64,000 bases of DNA from Candidatus Phyllobacterium onerii (GCF_028331445.1 NZ_JAQMHX010000012.1:1-64000), one strand, 5' to 3'; shown: positions 27,353 to 36,376, counted from the first letter of the stretch. Made by a program: numbers and translations. The notes: a model not told the origin generated them from the letters alone.

Positions 27353-27784
27353 ATGGATCTCGATATCAGCGAAATTAATGGCGCCTGCCACTGTGGATCA
27401 GTGCGCTTCCATGTCAGACTATCAAATGGTCTCCACACGGCACGCCGTTGCACCTGCAGCATTTGCCGGATGCGGGGCGCTGTCGCCGTGTCAGCGAAAG
27501 TCGGTGATCTCGATATAGTGGCGGGTGAAGACAAGCTCAGCGTCTATCAATTCAACACGATGACGGCCAAACACTATTTCTGTTCCGGATGCGGTATCTA
27601 TACGCATCATCGGCGCCGGTCCAATCCGAATGAGTACGGCGTGAATGTTGCCTGTCTCGAAGGGATCAGCCCTTTCGACTTTGACGAAGTGCCAGTGAGC
27701 GATGGCATTCACCATCCATCGGACAGCAAAAAAGCCAACAAGACCGGTCCTGTTGGCTTTTTGCGATTTGTCCGCGCGGACTAG
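27353..27784 (+). CDS. GFA/CENP-V family zinc protein
   Basis: This is a 143-residue protein of the glutathione-dependent formaldehyde-activating (GFA/CENP-V) fold. The zinc ligands are visible: C12 and C14 (ACHCGSVRF), C33, C35 and C38 (RRCTCSICRMRG), and C77 and C80 (FCSGCGIYTHH). The family includes S-hydroxymethylglutathione synthase-like proteins, but most members are of unproven activity. The ATG at 27353 follows AGGAG by seven bases; an upstream ATG at 27329 is less well placed. The last 18 codons overlap a strong terminator hairpin (27731-27760). Confidence 0.85.
   Translation: MDLDISEINGACHCGSVRFHVRLSNGLHTARRCTCSICRMRGAVAVSAKVGDLDIVAGEDKLSVYQFNTMTAKHYFCSGCGIYTHHRRRSNPNEYGVNVACLEGISPFDFDEVPVSDGIHHPSDSKKANKTGPVGFLRFVRAD
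27731..27760. terminator. Bidirectional terminator inside the 3' end of the GFA gene
   Basis: AAAGCCAACA (27731-27740) and TGTTGGCTTT (27751-27760) form a perfect ten-base stem around a ten-base loop, with A-rich and T-rich flanks on either side. It lies within the coding sequence of the GFA gene, about 20 bases before its stop, and just past the end of the converging autotransporter gene, so it could serve both. Confidence 0.7.
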
Positions 27785-27791
27785 ATCCTGA

Positions 27792-30458
27792 TCACCACTT
27801 GACGGTCAGGCCGATATTGCCCTCGAATATCTTCTGTTCGGCGCCCTCGACGTCGAACGTGTAATCTGCCACGGCAAATGCGCTGACCTTTTCGGTAAAG
27901 TCGTGCACGATACCCGCGCCGAGTTCCAGCGAAGTCGACTCGCCTTCGGTGGTGATTGCATCCGGACCGAAAAGCACAGAGTCGGTGGTGCTGAAGCCGT
28001 GCCACAGATTGGCCTTGACGTAGGGCTGGAACAGACCGGCCGAGGTTTGGTATTTCCCCTGCACCCGGAACCCGAGCCGGCCCGTGAAACCATCATCATT
28101 GTCGAATCCGACATCGGAGAATCTGTCCGATTGATCGTCAAGCGAGATGGTCTGCCATATGATCTGTGCCTGCGGCTCGATGGTCCAGCTTTCCGATAGC
28201 GGGATCGGGTAGCCGCCTTCCAGCGATGCGGTAAAACCCGTGCCGTCGATATCGATGCCGACACCGCGATTGGAGGTCGCGTCACCGCCGAACCACGATC
28301 CCATCAAAACGCCGTCCAGATACCATCCGCCCGGGCCCATATGCGTCCAGTAACCGCCAAAGCTCGTCGTATCGAGATTGAGGCTGCCGGTGTTCACACC
28401 ATTCCACCCGAGCGCCTGACCGTTGACATCCGCGTCGAGATTCGAATAGCCAAAGAACAGACCGGCTATATCGCGATGTCCGTTTTCGTGCTCCCAGCCG
28501 AGAATATCGAGACCGGCCTGTATGCCATAGAGGTTTCCATCAATGGACGGATCAACGGTTCCATCCCAACTCTGCTCGGTCGATTGCCCGAAGGCACGGC
28601 CCCAGGCGGCGGAGAAGTTCTCGCGGGAGTTGACTACGCCCTGTTCGCCCCGTCTTTCGTGGAACGTGCCGAGCGTTGCCAATGCGGTTTGGCGCGCGGC
28701 CGGTCCGATAACCGAATAAGTTGGAACCTCAATGCGATAGAGCGGTACATTGTCACCTTCAACCGGCGTCGCGCCGCGATTTGGAGGTGGAGAGTAGCCT
28801 GGCAAAGGCGGTGCAACAAAACCCTCAACTGGCGGATTAACCGGGGCGTCGGCCGCCGCGGCCTGTGGCGGCGGAGGCGGCGCTACTGGCGCAGGATCGG
28901 TTGCCAATACTGGCGGCTCGATAATACCTGAACCGTCCGGTGGCGTTTCGGGCGGGGGTGGAGGCGCTGGGGGCGGTGCCGGCGGCTCCGCCTCCGGCGC
29001 AACCGGTTCAACGGGCGGATTGTTGTCGACCTGCTCTGGTGCAGCTGTTGCACCATTGTTGATGGTTGAACGCAGGTACCAGTTTTCAGCAGTTCCGGCT
29101 GTTACACCGCCTTTAAACAGGAAATATTCGTAGGCGCCAGCTGCGACAGGATCGTTGAGTGCAAACGTGCCGGATCCAGTATTTGCGCCATTGATCCCTT
29201 CGACAACCAGAATGCCGTTCTGCGTTGTAAGGCCGCCGACGCCGCCCTGATTGATGATGCTCATGCCTGTAGTGCCGCTCGCCGTGCCACCGGAAATAAC
29301 CAGCTTATCGGACCTCGAAGCATCATCGCCGAGGACCGTATCAAGGAACAGGAGACCATTATTGCCGGTATAGTTGCCGGCGATGGTGAAGCTGTCGGCT
29401 TCACTGTCGTTGCCGTTCGACAGGTCGATACGTCCGGAGTTGATGACATTGACCAATTGGCCCGCCGAAAACGCCTGGATACCCGTATCTGTATGACCGG
29501 CAAAGACCGTGCTTGAAGAATCGATGTTGAATGTACCAGTCCCCGTACCGGCATCGCCAAGCACAAAGTTGCTTTCGAACCTCAGTTCAGTGTCATTGGT
29601 TAGTGAAACATTTTCCCAGCCCTGGAACCGCGTCACAGCATCGATCGTTACGTTGCTGAATGTCAGATTATCAGTCCCCGTCCCGCCGGATAGCAGGGTC
29701 ATGCCGCCCATATTGCCATTCGTCAGATTTGTGAGCGTTGCGGTGTCGTTGCCGGCTTCCAGCTCGATCCCGTTATAAATGATACCGCCACTCCACGCGA
29801 AGGTGTCGGCGTCATTGCCAGTCTTGATGCCGTTGCCGATGCTGCCGCCACTCACGGTAACACTGTCGATGCCGCTGCTGGTGCTGATATTGCCGCCGAT
29901 AACGCCGCCGGAAATTATGATCGTGTCGCGGCCAAGTCCTGTGACGACGTTCCGGTCGACGGTTCCTCCGGACATGTTGTAAAAATTGTCGTCGAGCTTC
30001 ATGTTGACACGGCCGATGCGGCCGCCTGTCATAACAGCGTTGTCACCATCCTCGAAGAAGTCGATGATGTGCCCGCCCGACATGGTGAAAGTATCGAGAC
30101 CGTCGCCCTGGGCCAGTGAGCCGATCGTCCCGCCGCTCATCCTGTAGTCGTCGATGCCGCTGCCCTGCTGAACCGTGCCTCCGATCGTTCCCGAATCGAC
30201 GATAATGCTGTCCGTCCCAGCACCGAATGTCACATTACCCGTGATCTGGCCGGTTCCTCCCGTCGGAAGAGTGAGGGAATTGTTTCCGCCTGTATCTGTC
30301 AACGATGCGGCTGTGCCGCTGTCGCAAATATAAGAATCGTTCCCGGCGGTGGGGACAAATGTACAGGCGGCAGATGCGGTTTGATTGGATATGGAGAGTG
30401 TTATGAGGGAAACAGAAGAAAGCCAGAAGATTCGTGTCAAAAGCTTAGACGACTTCAT
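27792..30458 (-). CDS. Autotransporter (type V secretion) with beta-helix passenger
   Basis: This is an 888-residue outer-membrane protein. A signal peptide ends near TASA-ACTF (residue 30). The passenger (about 31-460) has at least eight 17-20 residue rungs with the core SGG-x-IG...G-x-D, for example YRMSGGTIGSLAQGDGLDTF, and ends in a pertactin-like segment. A proline-rich linker (about 480-570, PPAPPPAPPPPPETPP) leads to a C-terminal beta-barrel (about 625-888, AWGRAFGQ ... GLTVKW) with a terminal aromatic residue. Autotransporters display the passenger outside; adhesion or biofilm roles are usual. It converges with the GFA gene and is divergent from the small membrane-protein gene at 30814. 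Confidence 0.9.
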   Translation of the reverse strand: MKSSKLLTRIFWLSSVSLITLSISNQTASAACTFVPTAGNDSYICDSGTAASLTDTGGNNSLTLPTGGTGQITGNVTFGAGTDSIIVDSGTIGGTVQQGSGIDDYRMSGGTIGSLAQGDGLDTFTMSGGHIIDFFEDGDNAVMTGGRIGRVNMKLDDNFYNMSGGTVDRNVVTGLGRDTIIISGGVIGGNISTSSGIDSVTVSGGSIGNGIKTGNDADTFAWSGGIIYNGIELEAGNDTATLTNLTNGNMGGMTLLSGGTGTDNLTFSNVTIDAVTRFQGWENVSLTNDTELRFESNFVLGDAGTGTGTFNIDSSSTVFAGHTDTGIQAFSAGQLVNVINSGRIDLSNGNDSEADSFTIAGNYTGNNGLLFLDTVLGDDASRSDKLVISGGTASGTTGMSIINQGGVGGLTTQNGILVVEGINGANTGSGTFALNDPVAAGAYEYFLFKGGVTAGTAENWYLRSTINNGATAAPEQVDNNPPVEPVAPEAEPPAPPPAPPPPPETPPDGSGIIEPPVLATDPAPVAPPPPPQAAAADAPVNPPVEGFVAPPLPGYSPPPNRGATPVEGDNVPLYRIEVPTYSVIGPAARQTALATLGTFHERRGEQGVVNSRENFSAAWGRAFGQSTEQSWDGTVDPSIDGNLYGIQAGLDILGWEHENGHRDIAGLFFGYSNLDADVNGQALGWNGVNTGSLNLDTTSFGGYWTHMGPGGWYLDGVLMGSWFGGDATSNRGVGIDIDGTGFTASLEGGYPIPLSESWTIEPQAQIIWQTISLDDQSDRFSDVGFDNDDGFTGRLGFRVQGKYQTSAGLFQPYVKANLWHGFSTTDSVLFGPDAITTEGESTSLELGAGIVHDFTEKVSAFAVADYTFDVEGAEQKIFEGNIGLTVKW

Positions 30459-31816
<1,358 letters not shown>

Positions 31817-31817
<1 letters not shown>

Positions 31818-32440
31818 TGACGAAACCTGATCCTGAAAAACTGTCGCCAGAGACAATCGTCGATTTCCTCGGCGATATCTTCGAGCGCCGCGGCGGCGAG
31901 GAATATCTCGGCGAACCCGTCACCATGGCGGAACACATGCTGCAAGGGGCCTATATTGCCGAACAGCAGGGTGAACCGGATATCATCATCGTTGCGGCTC
32001 TGCTGCATGATATCGGCCATTTCACCAGCGAGTTCGGCACGTTCTCCATGGACGATGTGCACGACAAGCATCATGAAGAGGCGGGTGCTCAGGTCCTTGA
32101 GCGCTTCTTTCCAAGCCTTGTGATCGACTGCGTGCGTTACCACGTGGCGGCCAAGCGCTACATTTGCGCGACGGATCCGGGCTACTTCGGGCAGCTTTCG
32201 GCAGCGTCCATCTACTCGCTGAAGCTGCAGGGTGGGCCGATGAATGACGCCGAAATCGCTGAGTTCGAAAAGAACCCGAATATCAGTGAAATCGTGCGGG
32301 TGCGCCATCTTGATGATGCCGGCAAGATTGCCAACATGACCACGCCCGCCTTCTCGCATTTCGCCCCGATGGTACAGCGCATCGTGAACGCGCATCTTGA
32401 GGTGGCGACAAGAACTGTGCGAAATCATACGGCAAGCTAG
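31817..32440 (+). CDS. tmpB: PhnZ/TmpB-like HD-domain phosphonate oxygenase
   Basis: This is a 207-residue mixed-valence di-iron oxygenase of the PhnZ/MIOX HD group. The substrate clamp Y30-x-G-E33 and the metal ligands H40, H64-D65 (LLHDIGHF), H86 and probably H109 and D167 are in register with PhnZ with a constant offset. HVAAKRYICATDPGYF is typical of the family. TmpB cleaves 1-hydroxy-2-(trimethylamino)ethylphosphonate to glycine betaine and phosphate; TmpA makes its substrate. The start overlaps the tmpA stop. The assignment to TmpB rather than PhnZ relies on the neighbouring tmpA. With tmpA truncated, the pair may be nonfunctional or supplied by another hydroxylase. Confidence 0.8.
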
Positions 32441-32493
32441 AACGGACCTCGAACTACACTGATCCGGCTTGCCAGGCTGCAGTGTCGAACCGT

Positions 32494-32540
32494 TCGTCCG
32501 GGGGAGAGGCGTGGCTCGCCCCGGACGACCCCGCCTCTCC
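32494..32540. terminator. Overlapping alternative hairpins between convergent genes
   Basis: TCGTCCGGGG (32494-32503) pairs perfectly with CCCCGGACGA (32519-32528); alternatively GGAGAGGCG (32503-32511) pairs with CGCCTCTCC (32532-32540). The two stems are mutually exclusive. The region lies between converging tmpB and flavin reductase genes and probably terminates one or both; T-runs are weak. Confidence 0.5.
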
Positions 32541-32561
32541 ATTTCTACCAGACTTCTGAGT

Positions 32562-33092
32562 CTACGACCTGATCTGGCGATAGGCGCCATGCCAATAGAT
32601 CAACGGTTCGGCATTGTGGCGCAACGTCACTGCCCTGACCCTGCCGATCAGGATGCCATGCGAATGCCGCTCGATGGCATCGTCGAGTTCGCAATCGAGC
32701 ACCGCCAGCGCATTGACCAGCGCCATCGTCCCTGTGCTGAGCTCCTGCCAATCTGCACCTTGATAGCGTTCCGCGCCCTTTCGACCATCTCTTCCAGAAA
32801 AACTGTCGGCCACATGACGCTGATCATGTGCCAGTATATTGATGCAGAAGCTGCCATGCCGCTGCAGGACCGGCCAGGATGAAGACGCGCGATTGATGCT
32901 GACGATCACCGAGGGCGGATCTATAGTCAATGACGAGACCGACGTCGCAGTGAACCCCGTGCGGTCGACGCCACGTCCAACCGTAATGACGCTCACAGCC
33001 GCCGCCAGGTGCCGCATCGACTCCTTGAACAGGTCGGCGTCTACGGTCAGCTCGTGGTGGGCCAAACGCGCCACGCTTGGAAAAATGGACAT
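32562..33092 (-). CDS. Flavin reductase domain protein
   Basis: This is a 176-residue protein of the flavin reductase-like FMN-binding fold (HpaC/NtaB/RutF group). Motifs are MRHLAAAVSVITVG, GFTATSVSSLTIDPPSVIVS, GSFCINILAHDQRHVADSFS and the C-terminal LIYWHGAYRQI. The family supplies reduced FMN or FAD to partner monooxygenases. No two-component monooxygenase lies adjacent, so the partner is elsewhere. The ATG at 33092 has GAGGA upstream. Confidence 0.85.
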   Translation of the reverse strand: MSIFPSVARLAHHELTVDADLFKESMRHLAAAVSVITVGRGVDRTGFTATSVSSLTIDPPSVIVSINRASSSWPVLQRHGSFCINILAHDQRHVADSFSGRDGRKGAERYQGADWQELSTGTMALVNALAVLDCELDDAIERHSHGILIGRVRAVTLRHNAEPLIYWHGAYRQIRS

Positions 33093-33351
33093 TCATTTCC
33101 TCGTTCATTGGATTGTCGCGAACCGCCGGGACGCGACGAAGACTCTCATCCTGCATTGCAACACATCAGGTGTGCCTCGAACCAGACCGCTCTTTGCTCC
33201 GCTTGGCCGCATTTGGCGATTTTGTTTTGCGATTTTCGCAGATTTCCAGAAATCGATTTCATCGGATGCGAGTGCCGGATTTCATCCGCAACTATCACAG
33301 AGCCATCCCGTTTCGTAATAAGATGGCCCCTCGGCAACGAGGATAATCCTG

Positions 33352-33495
33352 ATGGCTTCAACAGATTACACCAGCACGCGCAATTCGCCCCAGGGTGTTC
33401 GCCGTTCCGTGGGGGGTCGCGCCCTTGGTGTGGTCCTGTTTGTGACTGCCTTTGCGTTTCATGTGGCGGTCCTTTTCAACCTGCTGCCGTCATAG
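33352..33495 (+). CDS. Small single-helix membrane protein (47 aa)
   Basis: The frame encodes 47 residues: a hydrophilic N-terminus with several Arg (GVRRSVGGR) and one membrane helix, ALGVVLFVTAFAFHVAVLF. GAGGA lies about nine bases before the ATG. Positive-inside charge suggests the N-terminus is cytoplasmic. No function is known. Its size is below usual annotation cut-offs. Confidence 0.55.
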   Translation: MASTDYTSTRNSPQGVRRSVGGRALGVVLFVTAFAFHVAVLFNLLPS

Positions 33496-33578
33496 TTCCA
33501 GGCCTTGGACTTCCGATGATTTTGTCCGAATAATTTTGCTGGCAGCCGGAACCAACGTACACTTGAAACATTTCTATA

Positions 33579-33660
33579 AGACTGGTCCCAAACCAGTCTT
33601 GGCTTAACCCCACAAAGCCAACATGACCCAATCCTCACGCCCCTTGAGGATTGGGTTTTC
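33579..33660 (+). ncRNA. Candidate small RNA, about 80 nt, possibly stress-regulated
   Basis: AGACTGGT and ACCAGTCT (33579-33599) form a perfect hairpin with a C-rich loop (CCCAA); a small GGCTT/AAGCC stem follows (33601-33619). The element ends in a strong terminator: CCCAATCCTCA (33628-33638) pairs with TGAGGATTGGG (33645-33655), followed by TTTTC. Upstream, GGAAC (33548-33552) and CATT (33569-33572) are spaced 16 apart, one mismatch from an EcfG promoter, placing the start about at the first hairpin. The layout recalls GsrN of Caulobacter, which is sigma-T dependent with a C-rich loop. It could instead be the terminator region of the 33352 gene. Confidence 0.5.
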
Positions 33661-33697
33661 TGCATGAGCTGAACAGCAATCGTGAGTGGAGAAAACA

Positions 33698-33856
33698 ATG
33701 TCGATTGAAGATGCCAAACATGCGATCGAAGCGGCCATTCATAGCGGTGATTTCAAAAGTATGGGCGTGGCTGTCTTCAAGGCAATCAATGCCTTGGAGC
33801 AAAGAATCAAACGGCTTGAAGAAGAAAGCGAACGTAGCAGGGCAAATTTAAGATAG
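33698..33856 (+). CDS. Small helical protein (52 aa)
   Basis: The frame encodes 52 residues. Residues 5-30 form a helix-rich segment (HAIEAAIHSGDFKSMGVAVF) and residues 31-50 a charged coiled-coil-like helix (NALEQRIKRLEEESERSRAN). GTGGAG lies nine bases before the ATG. It is encoded between two candidate small RNAs. No family recognised. Confidence 0.55.
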   Translation: MSIEDAKHAIEAAIHSGDFKSMGVAVFKAINALEQRIKRLEEESERSRANLR

Positions 33857-33904
33857 ACTTTTGCCATCTGAACCTTGAAATTTTCGCGATATGTGCTAGC
33901 ATTT

Positions 33905-34045
33905 TTGTAGGTTGAGTGTAGCGGTACCTTGAGCCTGCGCCGCACTGAAACGATGCGCGATATTCTTATCCAGAGTCCAGTTTGTTAGAGCCAAATCAAG
34001 CCTCAACTTGCGAAACCCCTACCGGTCACGGCAGGGGTTTTGCTT
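33905..34045 (+). ncRNA. Candidate small RNA with own promoter and terminator
   Basis: TTGAAA (33875-33880) and TAGCAT (33897-33902) with a 16-base spacer and a TGC extension form a good sigma-70 promoter. About 110 bases later AAACCCCT (34013-34020) pairs with AGGGGTTT (34033-34040), followed by TGCTTG. No open frame of useful size lies between. AGGTTGAG near 33910-33917 can pair with CTCAACTT near 34002-34009, which would close the whole transcript into one domain. Confidence 0.5.
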
Positions 34046-34119
34046 GTGTACTGTGAAGTGCCATAACACCAGCTTAGCCGACTAATCAGCCACGTTTCAC
34101 TTTGCTAGCGCCCGAGGCT

Positions 34120-34569
34120 CTAACTCTCTGTCAGGATGGACTGGATATCGGTGATTGGGTGATTGGTCAGGGTTTTCGGGATTTCGCTGACTATCCTGTC
34201 AGAGACTTCCTTGTGAAACTCCTGGCGCATTTCGCCGAGCACCAGCGGTGGAGCAATCACAACCAGTCGTTCGAAACGTCCCTTATGGGCGTAGCTATAG
34301 AGTGCGTCGGCTACTTCCTTGGCAAATCGTTTCTTCGAAATCTCATGCCAGTCCGTGTCCTCCACAGCACTGCGGTGCGGGCTTGGTCCGTCATTGAAAC
34401 GCCCTGGCCTGTCGCTTCCCTGTTCTCGTGTCGCCGGATTCGAGTGATGCATTTCATGGATGGTGCTGAGTTGGACATGCTTCATATCGTTTTCATTACG
34501 GAGAAACAGTGCCTTTTCCCCATCGGCAACGACGATCCAGGTCTTTTTGTTCAAAACGATGTTGGCCAT
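34120..34569 (-). CDS. Host attachment family protein
   Basis: This is a 149-residue protein of the 'required for attachment to host cells' family (Host_attach). Visible family features are the N-terminal KTWIVVADGEKALFLRNEN, the central DRPGRFNDGPSPHRSAVED and a helical second half, RFERLVVIAPPLVLGEMRQE. The ATG at 34569 has GGGAG eight bases upstream. A perfect EcfG-type promoter at 34677-34701 points at it. In rhizobia the family is linked to attachment and stress; the biochemical activity is unknown. Confidence 0.85.
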   Translation of the reverse strand: MANIVLNKKTWIVVADGEKALFLRNENDMKHVQLSTIHEMHHSNPATREQGSDRPGRFNDGPSPHRSAVEDTDWHEISKKRFAKEVADALYSYAHKGRFERLVVIAPPLVLGEMRQEFHKEVSDRIVSEIPKTLTNHPITDIQSILTES

Positions 34570-34676
34570 CTCAAGCTCCCTTCGCCATATATTTATCAAA
34601 GGCTATCTTCCTTTCACTTTCAGTTTGTCGTTCAGCGACAATGAGACCGCAATTGCTGTGGCCACGATAAAAAAAC

Positions 34677-34701
34677 AACGCTGGCGGGTAAGAGAGGTTC
34701 C
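34677..34701 (-). promoter_or_regulatory. EcfG-type general stress promoter
   Basis: On the minus strand GGAAC (34701-34697) and CGTT (34680-34677) are separated by exactly 16 bases. It points toward the host-attachment gene whose start is about 100 bases downstream. Confidence 0.7.
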
Positions 34702-34705
34702 GATT

Positions 34706-34894
34706 TCATAGGGATCGTTGCCTCCTGACGTAATAAAGAAGTCCCGCACCAATCGCGATCGTCAGCAACCCTATGGTGATCCATCGCGTTTGACCCACCA
34801 TGAAGCTACCGCCGAGAACACTGAGGCCCTGAAGCGCCCAGATTGCGCCCATGATGATAAGAAGCACGGCAACGATCGACAGGATGGTTCTCAT
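34706..34894 (-). CDS. Small two-helix membrane protein (62 aa)
   Basis: This is a 62-residue protein with two membrane helices (about 2-24, SIVAVLLIIMGAIWALQGL, and 36-56, WITIGLLTIAIGAGLLYYV) joined by a short Gly-rich loop and closed by a basic tail RRQRSL. GAGGCGG precedes the ATG. This pattern is common in conserved rhizobial small inner-membrane proteins. It is upstream of the host-attachment gene on the same strand, though that gene has its own promoter. Confidence 0.7.
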   Translation of the reverse strand: MRTILSIVAVLLIIMGAIWALQGLSVLGGSFMVGQTRWITIGLLTIAIGAGLLYYVRRQRSL

Positions 34895-35028
34895 TTGGTC
34901 CGCCTCTTTTCAGGTTGCGTTTTCATTCTCGCACCATCAAGGCAGGATGAAAACACTTATGAAACAGGCGCTGGATTTGTAGATTGGCGGCTGATAGACC
35001 TCGTTGCAAAGCAGGAGGCTGAAATTTT

Positions 35029-35394
35029 ATGACTGCATTGACGATTATCGTTGAATTCGAAACGCACGAAGGCCGCGAAGAGGAATTCACTGCGCTCATC
35101 CGCGAGCATGCCCGCAAGACGCTGGAAGAAGAACCCGGTTGTCTGCGTTTCGAGGTCATCAAACCCATCGAGCGCAATGGAACACCCATTGCCAACAAGG
35201 TCATGGTCAACGAACTCTACGCAAATGAAGCGGCGGTGACGGCTCACGAGAACAATCCGCGCCTCGTCAGAGTGCGGGCGGCTAATGCGCCCTTGCTCAA
35301 GTCCAGCAGGTTGATCCTGGCACAATCATTGACCGGCAAGGCAACCGACGAAGGCTTGACGCCGCAACAGCTGAACGCCAGCAATGACGACTAG
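35029..35394 (+). CDS. Antibiotic biosynthesis monooxygenase-like (ABM) protein
   Basis: This is a 121-residue protein of the dimeric alpha/beta-barrel ABM fold: LTIIVEFETHEGREEEFTAL, PGCLRFEVIKPIE and a His in VTAHENNPRL. Such proteins include quinol monooxygenases (YgiN) and heme-degrading IsdG-type enzymes, but neither set of catalytic residues can be assigned with confidence. AGGAGG precedes the ATG. The C-terminal 25 residues extend beyond the usual fold. Confidence 0.8.
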   Translation: MTALTIIVEFETHEGREEEFTALIREHARKTLEEEPGCLRFEVIKPIERNGTPIANKVMVNELYANEAAVTAHENNPRLVRVRAANAPLLKSSRLILAQSLTGKATDEGLTPQQLNASNDD

Positions 35395-35496
35395 GCTTGA
35401 ACGAAAGTTCAATGACATGATCATGAAAAATGTGCGATGACTTGTTCAGCGCCATTCAACAGCAACCTGATCAAGCCGGACCGGAAGAATAGAACG

Positions 35497-35727
35497 ATGA
35501 AGAGATTGGCTCTGGCTTTCCTGCTGCCTTGCACCCTTGCGATGTCTGGTTGTGGCGCAATGCGCTGGATGAGCGAAGCGCCGCAAAACGCGTCCAGCTG
35601 TGCCGGCTGGAACAAGATCAGGATCAAGCCGGAAACGGCAGTCTATCTTGTGAAGAACGATTTTTCCGCCAGCATAGATATCGATTCGCACAATCTCAAC
35701 GGTCAGCGAAACGGCTGCTGGAAATAG
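35497..35727 (+). CDS. Small lipoprotein
   Basis: This is a 76-residue lipoprotein. The signal peptide MKRLALAFLLPCTLAMSGC ends in a lipobox (AMSGC, Cys19). The mature part has cysteines in SSCAGWNKI and NGCWK and the motif WNKIRIKPETAVYLVKND, seen in small rhizobial lipoproteins of unknown function. The ATG at 35497 was chosen because it starts the signal peptide; a longer in-frame start at 35437 does not. Confidence 0.75.
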   Translation: MKRLALAFLLPCTLAMSGCGAMRWMSEAPQNASSCAGWNKIRIKPETAVYLVKNDFSASIDIDSHNLNGQRNGCWK

Positions 35728-35746
35728 TCCGCTGAATGCCGTAGTC

Positions 35747-35771
35747 GGAACCAAAACCCATAAATCACGTT
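35747..35771 (+). promoter_or_regulatory. EcfG-type general stress promoter
   Basis: GGAAC (35747-35751) and CGTT (35768-35771) are separated by exactly 16 bases. The ATG of the DUF883-like gene lies 34 bases after CGTT, a normal distance for an EcfG target. Confidence 0.8.
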
Positions 35772-35804
35772 CCCCTTTCTCTACTTATGGAAAGGATTAC
35801 TGAA

Positions 35805-36116
35805 ATGGCAACGAATACAACCAAAGTTCAGGCTATGGCTGAAAAGGATCTGCAAAATCAGGTCGCGGCGTTGCGCAAGCAGCTGGCAACAATCAGCAAA
35901 TCGCTTTCCGAGCACGGCTATGAACTTTACGAAAATGGCGGCAGCTCTGCCTACGAGGCGGTAAAGAAGAACAGCCGAAAAGCAGCACGCTTCGTTGGTG
36001 AGGAAGCGCACATGGTCAGTGAAAAAGCCAGGGAGAACCCGATGACCGCGGTCGCCATTGTTTCTGCCGTCGCCGGCATAGGTCTCCTGGCAGGATTAAG
36101 CGCTTATCGGCGTTAA
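35805..36116 (+). CDS. DUF883/ElaB-like stress protein with C-terminal anchor
   Basis: This is a 103-residue protein. An N-terminal amphipathic helix region (LQNQVAALRKQLATISKSL) leads to a C-terminal hydrophobic helix, PMTAVAIVSAVAGIGLLAGL, ending in basic residues. The order matches ElaB/YqjD/YgaM (DUF883) proteins, which anchor to the inner membrane by the C-terminus and bind ribosomes in stationary phase in E. coli. The ATG at 35805 has GGAAAGGA upstream. The EcfG promoter directly before it fits stress induction. Confidence 0.82.
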   Translation: MATNTTKVQAMAEKDLQNQVAALRKQLATISKSLSEHGYELYENGGSSAYEAVKKNSRKAARFVGEEAHMVSEKARENPMTAVAIVSAVAGIGLLAGLSAYRR

Positions 36117-36159
36117 AGACCAAGCCTTGAAATTCAGGGGCACGCTTCATATATGATGT

Positions 36160-36246
36160 TTAGAATTCGTCTCCGCTTTTGACCACGGATGTACTGGCAC
36201 TGGCGTTGAGGCGAATTTGGAAGGTCGGGAGTTCCCGGCCTTTTTT
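36160..36246 (+). ncRNA. Candidate small RNA, about 85 nt
   Basis: TTGAAA (36127-36132) and TATATG (36150-36155), spaced 17, form a strong sigma-70 promoter. The transcript would begin with AATTCGTCTC (36164-36173), which pairs with GAGGCGAATT (36208-36217) through nine Watson-Crick pairs and one G-U. The terminator AAGGTCGGG (36221-36229) / CCCGGCCTT (36234-36242) follows with six T (36241-36246). No open frame fits this span. This is the most convincing RNA gene in the window. Confidence 0.65.
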
Positions 36247-36376
36247 GTTGCCTATAGCACACATGACCCTGTCTGAGTGCGGTGCGGCAGTGTCTCAGGT
36301 TGCTTTCCGGGGCGCGAACAGTCTATGTAGGGCTCACTATCTGCCTGATCATTCGTCAGGTTAAGGACATTCCGTT

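Noticed and set aside
33249-33260. Palindrome GAAATCGATTTC upstream of the 47-residue gene
   Set aside because: A 12-base palindrome of this composition can occur by chance, and nothing else ties it to a regulator.
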